The notes under the pieces were generated by a model. The model worked only from the letters and a program-made list of their open reading frames with translations. It was not told the DNA's origin and searched no databases. This document shows positions 54,103-63,585 of a stretch of 64,000 nt of DNA, piece after piece. Source of the DNA: Paenibacillus sp. (lineage in GTDB: Bacteria; Bacillota; Bacilli; Paenibacillales; Paenibacillaceae); NCBI GenBank assembly GCA_017512705.1, contig JAFWEX010000072.1, forward strand, positions 1-64,000, written 5' to 3'. Positions within the stretch are counted from its first letter, which is position 1. Every line of letters begins with the position of its first letter. Made by a program: the position numbers and the translations under genes.

Positions 54103-54695
54103 ACTGGCAGGGTAAAACGGTAGGTTACGCAATTACGGGGTCTCATTGCACGTTTGAAGAGGTTATGCCGGTTATTAGTCGTTTTGTAGCCGAAGGAGCG
54201 AACGTTGTTCCGATTATTTCGAACTCGGTACTAACGACGGATACACGCTTCGGCACAGCGCAGAATTGGCAAAAACAATTGAAGGATATAACGGGCAATG
54301 ATATTATCTCTACAATTGTTGATGCGGAGCCTTTAGGCCCCTCTAAGTTGCTTGATGTGCTGGTCATTGCTCCATGCACGGGAAATACTACGAGCAAGCT
54401 GGCTAACGCGATGACAGATAGCCCGGTACTTATGGCTGCGAAAGCACAGATGCGTAATCAGCGTCCGCTTGTGCTCGCTATATCGACGAATGATGGTCTT
54501 GGTCTGAATGCAGCGAATATTGCTAAACTGTTAGTGGCCAAATATTTGTATTTTGTGCCATTTGGTCAAGATGATCCAATCAAAAAACCAAACTCGTTAG
54601 TTGCCAAAATGGAGCTGATTCCGGAAGCTTGCTGGAGTGCGCTTGAGGGTAAGCAACTGCAGCCAATGATAGTGGAGCGTGCTTCACAATCATAA
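54099..54695 (+). CDS. dpaB: Dipicolinate synthase subunit B
   Basis: 198 residues, flavoprotein-like fold: VGYAITGSHCTFEEVMPVISRFVAEGANVVPIIS, then VIAPCTGNTTSKLANAMTDSPVLMAAKAQ. Partner of DpaA. Start inside the dpaA stop (ATGA). In B. subtilis asd follows immediately; here a gene-free stretch of 300 nt follows. Confidence 0.96.
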   Translation: MNWQGKTVGYAITGSHCTFEEVMPVISRFVAEGANVVPIISNSVLTTDTRFGTAQNWQKQLKDITGNDIISTIVDAEPLGPSKLLDVLVIAPCTGNTTSKLANAMTDSPVLMAAKAQMRNQRPLVLAISTNDGLGLNAANIAKLLVAKYLYFVPFGQDDPIKKPNSLVAKMELIPEACWSALEGKQLQPMIVERASQS

Positions 54696-54995
54696 GGATC
54701 ACCGACAGGCAATAACGGCTAGACGCTAGGAGAATTGATGAAGGGTTCGAGAGACAAAGAAAATCATGGGGGACGATAGTCTGCTTATGCAGCTACCTCT
54801 AACCACGTTCCTGTTCATAAAGGCATTCCTGCTTGCCAACGATTATCTGACAGCAAGCAGGGGGGTGTATTTGAAATACATTCATACATGCCGCATACAT
54901 TGCTGAGATTACGCATCGGAACGCGCCCAAGGGTGATCCATTTGTTGATTTGACCCGTGTCCCATCTTCTTGCGTACACAAATGGAGGAATAAAG
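54696..54995 (+). promoter_or_regulatory. Gene-free gap/leader between dpaB and dapG
   Basis: 300 nt with no convincing gene. It contains a perfect 9-bp inverted repeat (CCTGCTTGC at 54828-54836, GCAAGCAGG at 54853-54861), a 15-bp dyad TGTATTTGAAATACA (54866-54880), direct CATACAT repeats (54883-54889, 54894-54900), and a tiny ORF at 54738-54779. No T-box or lysine-riboswitch consensus was seen. It may be a leader controlling dapG. Confidence 0.5.
54738..54779 (+). CDS. Possible 13-residue upstream peptide
   Basis: ATG with AGGAGA at 54728-54733 (4-nt spacing) opens a 13-codon frame, MKGSRDKENHGGR, ending in TAG at 54777. It could be a leader peptide, but only two Lys codons argue against simple lysine attenuation. 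Existence is speculative. Confidence 0.25.
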   Translation: MKGSRDKENHGGR

Positions 54996-56213
54996 ATGCG
55001 TATTATGGTACAAAAATTCGGTGGCACATCTCTTTCTACCGTCCAGGCAAGAGAGCATGTGCTCCGGCATGTGAAACGTGAGCTTGAAGCAGGATTTAAC
55101 CTGGTAATTGTCGTGTCAGCTATGGGTCGTCGTGGCGAACCCTATGCAACAGATACACTCTTAGACTGGGCTTCTCAGAACGGAAATGCACTATCATCAC
55201 GCGAAAAAGATTTACTGCTGTGCTGTGGTGAAATCATATCTGCAACAACATTAAGTAGTTTGTTAGAAAATGAGGGCATTCCAACTTCAGTATTGACCGG
55301 TGCACAAGCGGGATTTGTGACGGATGACAATTTCGGGAATGCCCGAATATTGGATGTCCGTCCTGTTCGCGTGCTTGAACAGCTTCAATTGGGTCGTGTG
55401 GTCATTGTAACTGGATTTCAAGGACAGACGGAGAAGGGGGATTTCACCACACTGGGACGTGGAGGCAGTGATACATCCGCTACAGCTCTGGGAGCCGCAC
55501 TACAAGCCGAGATGGTGGATATCTACACGGACGTGAATGGAATTCTAACTGCTGATCCCCGGATTGTCGAGGATGCTCGTCCGCTGACCGTAGTTAGTTA
55601 TGCGGAGATATGCAATTTGGCCCACCATGGTGCCAAAGTCATTCACCCGCGAGCGGTTGAGATTGCTATGCAGTCCCAAATACCGGTACGGGTAAGATCT
55701 ACATTTGCGGATACAGAGGGGACGCTGGTCACACATCCCGAAGGATTTCAGGATGTACAGACAGGCATTATCGACCGTTATGTTACAGGTATTGCTTATG
55801 TAAGTAACGTTACGCAAATTACAGTAGATGTTCCTGGCGGTACGGATCACCTGCAACTGAAAGTATTCAAATCGATGGCTGAGAATTCAATCAGCGTTGA
55901 TTTTATTAATGTTACCCCTTCGGGAGTCGTCTATACGGTGTTTGATAGTGATTCCGAGAAAGCGATACGTGTATTGCAGGAGATTGGTCTTAAGCCTCAA
56001 AGCTTGTCTGGCTGTGCCAAAGTATCCGTTATTGGCGGGGGAATTAACGGAGTACCCGGAATTATGGCTCGCATCGTAGAGTCATTGACACTCGCAGACA
56101 TTCAGATTCTGCAATCCGCGGATTCCAATACAACGATCTGGGTGCTTGTCAAAAAAGAAGATATGGTTCAGGCCCTGAGGGCACTACACGCCTCGTTTGA
56201 ACTTCACTTGTAA
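54996..56213 (+). CDS. dapG: Aspartokinase DapG
   Basis: 405 residues from ATG 54996 (TGGAGGAA at 54983-54990). Kinase core VQKFGGTSLSTVQAREH, GRGGSDTSATALGAALQAE, VYTDVNGILTADPRIV; two C-terminal ACT domains (about 265-400) for amino-acid feedback. In B. subtilis DapG is the DAP-sensitive isozyme supplying cell wall and spore precursors, fitting the dpaAB-dapA neighbours. dapA follows after 47 nt. Confidence 0.95.
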   Translation: MRIMVQKFGGTSLSTVQAREHVLRHVKRELEAGFNLVIVVSAMGRRGEPYATDTLLDWASQNGNALSSREKDLLLCCGEIISATTLSSLLENEGIPTSVLTGAQAGFVTDDNFGNARILDVRPVRVLEQLQLGRVVIVTGFQGQTEKGDFTTLGRGGSDTSATALGAALQAEMVDIYTDVNGILTADPRIVEDARPLTVVSYAEICNLAHHGAKVIHPRAVEIAMQSQIPVRVRSTFADTEGTLVTHPEGFQDVQTGIIDRYVTGIAYVSNVTQITVDVPGGTDHLQLKVFKSMAENSISVDFINVTPSGVVYTVFDSDSEKAIRVLQEIGLKPQSLSGCAKVSVIGGGINGVPGIMARIVESLTLADIQILQSADSNTTIWVLVKKEDMVQALRALHASFELHL

Positions 56214-56260
56214 AGACCGAACTTAGGGGAGTCAGGCCTGTTTTGAGGGAGGAAATCAAA

Positions 56261-57139
56261 TTGGACTTTGGAAGATTGATTACAGCAATGGTCACTCCGT
56301 TCAATGCACAAGGAGAGATTCATTGGGAGGAAACGGCGCGTCTCATCGATTATCTGATCGTTGATCAAAAGTCGGATACTCTCGTGGTTTCTGGGACAAC
56401 AGGAGAGTCTCCAACACTAACTGATACGGAGAAAGTTCAATTATTCGAATTTACAGTGAAACATGCGGCCGGACGGTGCAAGATTATTGCGGGAACAGGT
56501 AGCAACAATACGGCGCATTCGATTCATATGACACAAGAAGCTGAACGTGTTGGAGTAGACGGGGTATTATTAGTCGTTCCATACTATAACAAGCCAAGTC
56601 AGGAAGGCATGTACAGACACTTTGAAAAGATTGCTGCTGCAACTGCACTGCCAGTGATGCTTTACAATGTGCCTGGGCGTACTGTTGCAAACCTATGTGC
56701 TGAAACGACCTTGCGTCTGGCACAAATTCCGAATATCGTGGCGACGAAGGAATGTGCCTCTATGGAGCAGGTGACATTAATTGCAACGAGTGCTCCAGAT
56801 CATTTTAGAGTGTATTCGGGAGATGATGCAGCGGGTCTACCTGCAATCGCTGTTGGAGCTCACGGTATTGTTAGCGTGGCGAGTCATGTAGTTGGAGCGG
56901 AAATGAAAAGAATGATCGAAGCCTTTTACGGTGGTGAACCTCTTGAAGCGACACGAATACATCAGAAGCTATTTCCACTCTTTAAGGGTCTGTTTGAATG
57001 TCCACAGCCTTTGCCAAATCCGGTAGCAGTTAAGTATGCTTTGACGTTACAAGGACTGAACGTAGGTTCAGTGCGATTGCCTTTAATTCCGCCAACGGCA
57101 GAAGAGCAAGATTATATTAAAAATTTACTTCAACTGTAA
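56261..57139 (+). CDS. dapA: 4-hydroxy-tetrahydrodipicolinate synthase
   Basis: 292 residues from TTG 56261; GAGGGAGGAA at 56245-56254 fits this and not TTG 56243. Catalytic Schiff-base Lys K163 (VATKECAS), Tyr Y135 (LYNVPGR), and the GTTGE motif at about 45-49. It condenses aspartate semialdehyde and pyruvate, the branch leading to DAP, lysine and dipicolinate (DpaA/B use its product). Confidence 0.96.
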   Translation: MDFGRLITAMVTPFNAQGEIHWEETARLIDYLIVDQKSDTLVVSGTTGESPTLTDTEKVQLFEFTVKHAAGRCKIIAGTGSNNTAHSIHMTQEAERVGVDGVLLVVPYYNKPSQEGMYRHFEKIAAATALPVMLYNVPGRTVANLCAETTLRLAQIPNIVATKECASMEQVTLIATSAPDHFRVYSGDDAAGLPAIAVGAHGIVSVASHVVGAEMKRMIEAFYGGEPLEATRIHQKLFPLFKGLFECPQPLPNPVAVKYALTLQGLNVGSVRLPLIPPTAEEQDYIKNLLQL

Positions 57140-57200
57140 ATATCAGGTTGTCTTCCGTAATCGTTTATTCAATGTAAGCATAAACGCTTTGTTTAACGAA

Positions 57201-57241
57201 AGAACCGCACCTCTGAGAATGAGGGTGCGGTTCTTTTTTTT
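57201..57241 (+). terminator. Strong terminator after dapA
   Basis: AGAACCGCACC (57201-57211) pairs with GGTGCGGTTCT (57224-57234), an 11-bp perfect stem with 12-nt loop, then a T-run. Confidence 0.93.
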
Positions 57242-57305
57242 AAAGAATGTCGTAAGGTTTCTTTTTTATTAGGAAGGGGAAACTACAGGTTAACGAGAGA
57301 GTGAC

Positions 57306-57335
57306 TTGTTTTTTCTGTTTTTAATCATGTATAAT
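57306..57335 (+). promoter_or_regulatory. SigA-type promoter for the RNase J gene
   Basis: TATAAT at 57330-57335 with TTGTTT (57306-57311), 18-nt spacer. The -35 is weak. It implies a leader of about 280 nt before the RNase J start. Confidence 0.65.
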
Positions 57336-57619
57336 GATGTCAAGTGACTGGGTGCGGTATTTTTTTGAAATTGAAAGCGACATCGTTTTGCTGATGTGGC
57401 TTTGCGGTGAAAAAGGAAGGAACGGCTAAGAGGGACAATTCAGATCCAACCTGTTGGTGATAGGAATTACTTCGAAGAACTTCTTCCAAATATCGTGAAT
57501 AAAGGTGTTCCTTTACATTCATTCCTGATTTTCAGGGGTGTAATGTGTGAACTACTTTTCTTAACTTACAATAAATAATAAGGTACGACGTCCAACTACC
57601 ATAGGAGGTTCAGATTCAT
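57336..57619 (+). promoter_or_regulatory. Long leader of the RNase J gene
   Basis: About 280 nt without a gene. A clear hairpin is AAAGC-ACATC (57374-57384, one G mismatch) with GATGT-GCTTT (57393-57403), loop of 8 nt. It has no T-run. Long 5' leaders of ribonuclease genes are sometimes autoregulatory (RNase E in E. coli); an analogous role here is speculative. Confidence 0.5.
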
Positions 57620-59302
57620 TTGTCTAAGAAAAATAATAATAACGAGAAGTTGATGATTTTTGCACTGGGCGGCGTAGGCGAAATTGGTAAAAACATGTAT
57701 GTTATCCAATACGCAAATGACATTGTTGTCGTAGACGCTGGTCTTAAATTCCCTGAAGAAGATATGCTTGGTATTGATATTGTTATCCCCGACATTTCGT
57801 ACTTGACTGAGAATCGTGATAAAGTACGAGGCATTGTTCTAACTCACGGACACGAGGATCATATCGGCGGTTTGCCATATGTTCTCAAACACTTGAATGT
57901 TCCTGTATACGGAACCAAGCTTACTTTGGGTCTCGTAGAGAACAAATTGAAAGAAGCTAATTTGCTGGGTGAGACGAAACGTATTCTCATCAATGTAGAT
58001 TCAGTGATCGAACTGGGTTCAACGCTGAAAGCATCGTTCTTTGCTACTAACCATAGTATTCCGGATTCCGTCGGCGTATGCGTCGAAACACCGGAAGGTG
58101 CAGTTGTTCACACAGGTGACTTCAAATTTGATCATACGCCAGTGAATGGTCAATATGCGGATCTTCAACGTATGGCACAAATCGGGAGTAACGGCGTACT
58201 CGCGTTGTTGTCAGACAGTACCAATGCAGAGAAGCCTGGATTCACACCATCGGAGAAAAATGTAGGAATCGTGTTGGAAGATATCTTCCGTAAAGCAAGC
58301 CAGCGTGTCGTTGTTGCGACTTTTGCTTCCAACGTACATCGCATTCAGCAAGTGATCAATGCAGCAGAGGTAACTGGAAGAAAAGTTGCAGTTATCGGAC
58401 GCAGCATGGTAAATGTGGTTGGAATTGCTTCAGATCTAGGTTATCTTGAGATTCCGGATGGTATGATCATTGAACCGGAAGAAGTAGGCAAAATGGCCGC
58501 AGATCGTGTGGTTATTCTGTGCACAGGTAGCCAGGGCGAGCCGATGTCTGCCTTAACGCGTATGGCGCGCTCTACACATCGCAAAGTGGATATCCTTCCA
58601 GGAGATACCGTTATCATTGCAGCAACCCCTGTACCAGGTAACGAGAAATATGTTGGTCGTACGATAGATGAGCTGTTCCGTCTTGGCGCACACGTGCATT
58701 ACAGCGGTGCTAATAGCGGCGTTCACGTATCGGGTCACGGTAGTCAAGAAGAATTGAAGCTAATGCTCAATCTGATGAAACCGAAATACTTCCTGCCAAT
58801 TCACGGTGAATTCCGGATGCAGCGTCGTCATGCGGTTCTTGCTGAATCGGTAGGAATTGATCCAGACAACATCTTCATTACAGACATTGGTGAAGTTGTA
58901 GAGATTCAAGGTGGAGCAGCGCGCAAAGCGGGTAAAGTAACCGCAGGTAACGTGTTGATTGATGGTCTGGGTGTGGGTGACGTAGGTAACATTGTACTGC
59001 GTGATCGTAAGCTGTTGTCTCAGGATGGTATCCTTGTTGTTGTGGTCACGCTCAGCAAGCAGGATGGTAAAATTGTTTCCGGTCCTAACATCATCTCTCG
59101 CGGATTCGTGTATGTGCGTGAATCTGAAGGACTACTGGATGAGGCTAACCGCATTGTTAGCAGCACATTGCAGAAGCTCATGAGTGAAAATGTGAATGAG
59201 TGGGCATCCCTCAAAACGAATGTAAAAGATGCACTGGGACGTTTCCTCTATGAGCAAACTCGTCGCAGACCGATGATTTTGCCAATCATTATGGAAGTTT
59301 AA
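57620..59302 (+). CDS. rnjB: Ribonuclease J, J2-like sequence with intact active site
   Basis: 560 residues, TTG start at 57620 with AGGAGG at 57603-57608. Metallo-beta-lactamase motif H76-G-H78-E-D80-H81, beta-CASP domain (CTGSQGEPMSALTRMA), HGEFRMQRRH and C-terminal domain ending RRPMILPIIMEV. Overall wording (GGVGEIGKNMYVI, VPDISYL-like block, LIDGLGVGDVGNIVLRDRKLLSQDGI) is closest to B. subtilis RNase J2, and it follows dapA as rnjB does. Unlike J2 (HGHDEN, from memory), the catalytic motif is complete, so it should be active. Confidence 0.9.
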   Translation: MSKKNNNNEKLMIFALGGVGEIGKNMYVIQYANDIVVVDAGLKFPEEDMLGIDIVIPDISYLTENRDKVRGIVLTHGHEDHIGGLPYVLKHLNVPVYGTKLTLGLVENKLKEANLLGETKRILINVDSVIELGSTLKASFFATNHSIPDSVGVCVETPEGAVVHTGDFKFDHTPVNGQYADLQRMAQIGSNGVLALLSDSTNAEKPGFTPSEKNVGIVLEDIFRKASQRVVVATFASNVHRIQQVINAAEVTGRKVAVIGRSMVNVVGIASDLGYLEIPDGMIIEPEEVGKMAADRVVILCTGSQGEPMSALTRMARSTHRKVDILPGDTVIIAATPVPGNEKYVGRTIDELFRLGAHVHYSGANSGVHVSGHGSQEELKLMLNLMKPKYFLPIHGEFRMQRRHAVLAESVGIDPDNIFITDIGEVVEIQGGAARKAGKVTAGNVLIDGLGVGDVGNIVLRDRKLLSQDGILVVVVTLSKQDGKIVSGPNIISRGFVYVRESEGLLDEANRIVSSTLQKLMSENVNEWASLKTNVKDALGRFLYEQTRRRPMILPIIMEV

Positions 59303-59339
59303 ATGAAGATTATTCAAACCTATATATAGGCACACAGTC

Positions 59340-59393
59340 GCCCCTTTTCTACGAGTAATATTGGACGGTTCCTCGTAGAGAAGGGGCTTTTTT
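59340..59393 (+). terminator. Terminator after RNase J
   Basis: GCCCCTT-TCTACGAG (59340-59355) pairs with CTCGTAGA-AAGGGGC (59372-59387), followed by TTTTTTG. A strong 15-bp stem. Confidence 0.93.
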
Positions 59394-59455
59394 GCGTTTT
59401 TAGGGAAATAGGAACCGTTTTGAAGGCAGATCCATGGAAATGATTGTGCAGGTAA

Positions 59456-59487
59456 AGTATAAGCTTGTTGGTAGATTCCCCATACTA
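59456..59487 (+). promoter_or_regulatory. Possible SigG-like promoter before the ClpP-like gene
   Basis: AGTATA (59456-59461) and CATACTA (59481-59487) with a 19-nt spacer. The -10 is a perfect forespore-type match; the -35 is imperfect and the spacer is at the long end. Weak evidence only. Confidence 0.35.
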
Positions 59488-59534
59488 AGGTAAAGATAAA
59501 CCATTACATCGTTCAGGAGAAGGAGACTGCATAA

Positions 59535-60308
59535 ATGAATAAATATATGAATGACAAGCAAACACCACAATCCAATCAGCCCGAGACAGAGGCTCCAGAG
59601 ACGCCAATGCAGGAGGAAAAACAAGTTTCGCCCGTGACGGAGTCGATTCAGCAGTTTGGGCAAACTCAATCCCCAGCTAGTGAATCCAATATTTACTGCG
59701 TGACGATTATTGGTCAGGTAGAGGGGCATTTGATTTTACCACCGCAAAACAAAACAACCAAGTATGAACATATCATTCCCCAGCTTGTAGCAGCAGAACA
59801 AAATCCAAAAATTGAAGGCATTCTCATTATTCTCAATACGGTAGGTGGAGACGTGGAAGCAGGGCTGGCCATTGCGGAGATGATTGCTTCTTTGAGTAAA
59901 CCAACCGTGACGGTGGTTATTGGGGGAGGACATAGTATTGGTGTGCCGATTGCTGTTGCTTCGACATATTCCCTTATTGCTGGAAGTGCCACAATGACGA
60001 TTCATCCGATTCGTATGAACGGACTTGTGATCAGTGTACCACAAACATTCGAATACATGGAAAAAATGCAGGAACGAGTTGTCCGTTTTGTAACATCACA
60101 CTCCAACATATCCGAAGATATGTTCAAAGAACTGATGTTTAAGACAGGGGAGTTGAACCGCGATATTGGAACAGCTGTAGGCAGTTCTGATGCAGTAAAA
60201 TATGGACTGATGGATGCTGTTGGCGGCATTGGTCAAGCAATTACACAATTAAATAAACTTATGGGAGAAAAAAGACAGATGATACAAGCAGGGGGATACA
60301 CGCAATGA
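59535..60308 (+). CDS. tepA: ClpP-like serine protease TepA
   Basis: 257 residues. A Gln/Pro/Glu-rich N-terminus (about 1-55) precedes a ClpP/crotonase-like fold: [35 protein letters not shown] with S134, MTIHPIR with H157, and [20 protein letters not shown] with D210, a plausible Ser-His-Asp triad. Orthologous in place to YmfB/TepA of B. subtilis, named for a proposed role in preprotein translocation. Overlaps the next small gene by 4 nt. Confidence 0.88.
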   Translation: MNKYMNDKQTPQSNQPETEAPETPMQEEKQVSPVTESIQQFGQTQSPASESNIYCVTIIGQVEGHLILPPQNKTTKYEHIIPQLVAAEQNPKIEGILIILNTVGGDVEAGLAIAEMIASLSKPTVTVVIGGGHSIGVPIAVASTYSLIAGSATMTIHPIRMNGLVISVPQTFEYMEKMQERVVRFVTSHSNISEDMFKELMFKTGELNRDIGTAVGSSDAVKYGLMDAVGGIGQAITQLNKLMGEKRQMIQAGGYTQ

Positions 60309-60538
60309 CAACGATGTATACCGTCATGCCCCCGGAGCAACTATGGTCAGGAATGTGGACGGAGGCTGAGGAGACAAAAGAGATCCGCATGAATGGTTTG
60401 TTGATGCAGGTTAGACCGTTGAATGATACGGAAGCCGTAATTGTACGTCTGCTTGACTGTCCGCTTGATGCGTATTTGAATCCGGCCAACCTACCGGGCT
60501 CAACAGTACCGCTCTCGGGTAACACGAGTCCAACATAA
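60305..60538 (+). CDS. ylzJ: YlzJ-like small protein
   Basis: 77 residues, start in the tepA stop (ATGA). The pattern [13 protein letters not shown], then [10 protein letters not shown] and [15 protein letters not shown], matches the YlzJ-like family that pairs with tepA in Bacillales. No membrane helix; function unknown. The C-terminus is Pro/Ser/Thr-rich. Confidence 0.85.
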   Translation: MTTMYTVMPPEQLWSGMWTEAEETKEIRMNGLLMQVRPLNDTEAVIVRLLDCPLDAYLNPANLPGSTVPLSGNTSPT

Positions 60539-60596
60539 CGCGACGGATTCAGACAAATGGCGCATAAAAAGAACATATGTACGGATTATATTTGTA

Positions 60597-60605
60597 TGGT
60601 ATAAT
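60597..60605 (+). promoter_or_regulatory. Extended -10 promoter for ftsK/spoIIIE
   Basis: TGGTATAAT: extended TG motif plus perfect TATAAT, with no recognisable -35. It lies 24 nt before the TTG start, after ylzJ. Confidence 0.6.
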
Positions 60606-60628
60606 ATTCTTCTGGGGGTGACCTGATT

Positions 60629-63409
60629 TTGGCCAGAAGAAAAAAGAGGAAAAAGAAGGGTGCCGGATTTAGCGGCGTCTTAAAATATGAAATTTACGGC
60701 ATTGTGCTTATCACACTGGCTGTTATAGCACTATCTGGAGAAGCCACCGTAGGACGATCGCTTTCCAAGATGTTTGGACTGATGCTTGGTAAGTTTTATT
60801 TTGCGATTCCACTGGTGGGTATTTATTACGGTTTAATGGTGATGATTCACCGAAAGTGGCCGAGTGGCTGGACTTCTCGCAAGACTGGACTGGTCTTGCT
60901 GGTTTTTGCTTTAACCCTAATGAGTACAATTTCCGCAATGCATCAGAAGTTGATCCCAGTCGGGGCGCTTGAGCCGGGAGCGGTTTTGACCCAAGTACAT
61001 AATGATATGCAAACTGAACTTCTAACACCTGCTGCACCGGGGGAACGCGATTCCATGCTGAATAAGGACATCAGTGGAGGATACCTGGGTGCGGGTCAGT
61101 TCGCTTTGTTCTTGTGGTTGTTCGGTAGTCTTGGTGCAAGGCTCATTATGATTGTTATGTTTGTGATCAGTTTCATGCTTATTACCAGTTTGTCATATGT
61201 GGATTTGATACGGATTTTCCGAACAAAAATTTGGGACGCTGGTAGTTCCATGTACAAAAAGCTGGAGTCAAGACCATCAAGACGTGTTTCTTCAAGCTCT
61301 GCGAACGCTAAAAAAGGCAACGCTCGGAAATTGGCAACTGTCCCAGTCGACGACGAAGAGGAAGACGATGAGCACGATCTGTACGATTCCCAAGAAGGGC
61401 AACTGCCAAAACGTAAAGCTCCGATCTTCTTCCAACTTTTTGGCAAATGGGGGGCTGAGCGTCAGTCAGCGGACTTGAAGAACCAATCTGAAGAGCTGGA
61501 TGTGCCCGAGTCAGAACAAGTTGTTTATCGGGCTGGGGCTGGACGGGAGTCGTCTACGGAGACATGGTATGAAGAGTCTGAAACGGTAAACAAAGGAAGC
61601 GCTGCAGCCGCAGTAGGTGCAGTAGACCCGGTAATCCAGTCCAGAGCTGACTCTGCACCGATCATCCGTGACTTTTTTGAACATGTTAGAGCGGAAGACT
61701 CACATAAGGATGACGATCTGGATGATGCATATCCGTTCCCGGATGACCTGAGCGATAACGGTAGCACCGCGGATCAAGCTGACCGAGGCGACATTAAATT
61801 TACAGATGAAGTGGTCGAAGCAGATTGGACTGATGCGCATGGTTCAACAGAGGTGCTGCAAGATGAGGCTCAACATCATATATCTGATGGAGAACCTTTG
61901 GGAGAGGGAGTTGACCCTGCGTCGGAAGAGGGCATTATGGGAGCAGATCCTTTGCAACCAGTCACACCGCCTCCTCCTCCACCGAAGCCGTATAAGCTGC
62001 CTTCATTCCGTCTTTTGGCCAAGCCTAATAACGGAGGGAAGGGCGGAGACCAGAAGGATTATATGCAGACCGCACGCAAGCTGGAGGCGACCTTAGAAAG
62101 CTTCGGTGTACGTGCCAAAGTGCTGGAGGTTGTCCGAGGCCCGGCAGTGACAAGGTATGAAATACAACCTGATATTGGTGTCAAGGTTAGCCGGATTGTT
62201 AGTCTGACAGATGATATCGCTCTCGCCTTGGCTGCTAAGGATATTCGGATGGAGGCGCCGATTCCTGGGAAATCTGCTATTGGTATAGAAGTTCCAAATG
62301 GTGAGGTGTCGGTAGTAACGATGCGAGAAGTTATGGAGACAGCAACCTTCCAAGAAGCTGAATCCAAAGTAACGATTGCTTTTGGCCGGGATATATCAGG
62401 TCAGACCATTATAGGTAACCTGGCTCGAATGCCCCATTTGCTCGTGGCAGGCGCTACCGGATCAGGAAAATCGGTATGTATTAACGGCATTATCACCAGC
62501 ATTCTGTACAAAGCCAAACCGGATGAAGTCAAATTTCTGATGGTCGATCCCAAAATGGTCGAACTGAATGTATATAACGGAATTCCCCATCTGATGGCCC
62601 CGGTTGTGACCGATCCGAAGAGGGCATCACTGGCACTTAAGAAAATCGTAGTGGAGATGGAGAAAAGATATGAACTCTTCTCCAAATCAGGTACACGTAA
62701 CGTCGAGGGATACAATAATCTGATGAAGGATAACCCGGCAGCGGTACTTCCTTATATTGTAGTTATTGTAGACGAGTTGGCTGACTTGATGATGGTAGCC
62801 GCCGGAGATGTAGAGGATGCGATTGCCCGTCTTGCGCAGATGGCTCGTGCAGCCGGCATCCATCTTATCATTGCGACGCAGCGACCTTCTGTGGATGTTA
62901 TTACGGGGGTAATCAAAGCGAATATTCCTTCACGGATTGCCTTTGGAGTATCCTCACAGGTCGATTCACGTACTATTCTGGATATGGGTGGAGCGGAGAA
63001 ACTGCTAGGTCGCGGTGACATGTTATTCATGCCAATGGGCGCTTCCAAACCGATTCGTGTTCAGGGTGCATTTATGAGTGATGAAGAGGTCGAAAATATC
63101 GTCAATTACGTTCGTGGGCAAGGTGAAGCGCAGTATGATGAATCGCTCGTTCCAGAAGTGGACGACTCCAATCAGGCCACCGAAGAAGTACAAGATGAGC
63201 TGTATGAGCAAGCTGTACAGATCATTTTAGAAGCAAAACAAGCTTCGGTCTCACTCTTGCAGCGACGGATGCGGGTTGGATATACGCGTGCTGCTCGCTT
63301 GATTGATTCCATGGAAGCCAGAGGGATCATTGGGCCGTATGAGGGCAGCAAGCCGCGTGAAGTGCTGGTATCGTTAGAACAGTATCAACAAAACAAAATA
63401 AGCTCGTAG
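60629..63409 (+). CDS. spoIIIE: DNA translocase FtsK/SpoIIIE
   Basis: 926 residues, TTG start at 60629 with GGGGGTGA upstream. Basic N-terminus, four membrane helices (about 20-200), a long acidic linker (about 220-440) ending in a Pro run, then alpha/beta motor with Walker A G608-ATGSGKS, Walker [13 protein letters not shown] (about 715), and a C-terminal winged-helix gamma domain ([26 protein letters not shown]). B. subtilis SpoIIIE is about 790 residues; the extra length is in the linker. It pumps DNA through the division or sporulation septum. Confidence 0.96.
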   Translation: MARRKKRKKKGAGFSGVLKYEIYGIVLITLAVIALSGEATVGRSLSKMFGLMLGKFYFAIPLVGIYYGLMVMIHRKWPSGWTSRKTGLVLLVFALTLMSTISAMHQKLIPVGALEPGAVLTQVHNDMQTELLTPAAPGERDSMLNKDISGGYLGAGQFALFLWLFGSLGARLIMIVMFVISFMLITSLSYVDLIRIFRTKIWDAGSSMYKKLESRPSRRVSSSSANAKKGNARKLATVPVDDEEEDDEHDLYDSQEGQLPKRKAPIFFQLFGKWGAERQSADLKNQSEELDVPESEQVVYRAGAGRESSTETWYEESETVNKGSAAAAVGAVDPVIQSRADSAPIIRDFFEHVRAEDSHKDDDLDDAYPFPDDLSDNGSTADQADRGDIKFTDEVVEADWTDAHGSTEVLQDEAQHHISDGEPLGEGVDPASEEGIMGADPLQPVTPPPPPPKPYKLPSFRLLAKPNNGGKGGDQKDYMQTARKLEATLESFGVRAKVLEVVRGPAVTRYEIQPDIGVKVSRIVSLTDDIALALAAKDIRMEAPIPGKSAIGIEVPNGEVSVVTMREVMETATFQEAESKVTIAFGRDISGQTIIGNLARMPHLLVAGATGSGKSVCINGIITSILYKAKPDEVKFLMVDPKMVELNVYNGIPHLMAPVVTDPKRASLALKKIVVEMEKRYELFSKSGTRNVEGYNNLMKDNPAAVLPYIVVIVDELADLMMVAAGDVEDAIARLAQMARAAGIHLIIATQRPSVDVITGVIKANIPSRIAFGVSSQVDSRTILDMGGAEKLLGRGDMLFMPMGASKPIRVQGAFMSDEEVENIVNYVRGQGEAQYDESLVPEVDDSNQATEEVQDELYEQAVQIILEAKQASVSLLQRRMRVGYTRAARLIDSMEARGIIGPYEGSKPREVLVSLEQYQQNKISS

Positions 63410-63423
63410 AGAAGCGCAAAGGG

Positions 63424-63452
63424 CCTTCAACCATTATGGTTGAAGGTTTTTT
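63424..63452 (+). terminator. Terminator after spoIIIE/ftsK
   Basis: CCTTCAACC (63424-63432), loop ATTAT, GGTTGAAGG (63438-63446), then TTTTTT. Perfect 9-bp stem. Confidence 0.95.
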
Positions 63453-63505
63453 GTTGTGTAGAATCGTTGGAGTCTGCCAATTGCTCCAGAGTTCGGATGA
63501 TTTGG

Positions 63506-63536
63506 TGCATAGGAAGCAGGTCTGCTTGTCATAATA
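63506..63536 (+). promoter_or_regulatory. SigG-like promoter for sleB
   Basis: TGCATA (63506-63511) and CATAATA (63530-63536), 18-nt spacer, matching the forespore SigG pattern. It lies 49 nt before the start of a spore-lysin-like gene, consistent with SigG control of sleB in B. subtilis. Confidence 0.7.
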
Positions 63537-63585
63537 ACGTTAGCGATTCTGTTAAATCCCACAAGAGAAAGGTAGAGCATAGTCG

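Noticed and set aside
54696-54995. Lysine riboswitch or T-box upstream of dapG
   Set aside because: I looked for the conserved L-box core and the T-box AGGGTGGNACCGCG motif; only a scrambled resemblance (GGAACGCGCCC, then AAGGGTG) was seen.
54799-55027. Minus-strand frames in the dpaB-dapG gap
   Set aside because: Short, overlapping the dapG start region, no ribosome-binding site; the gap is better explained as untranslated.
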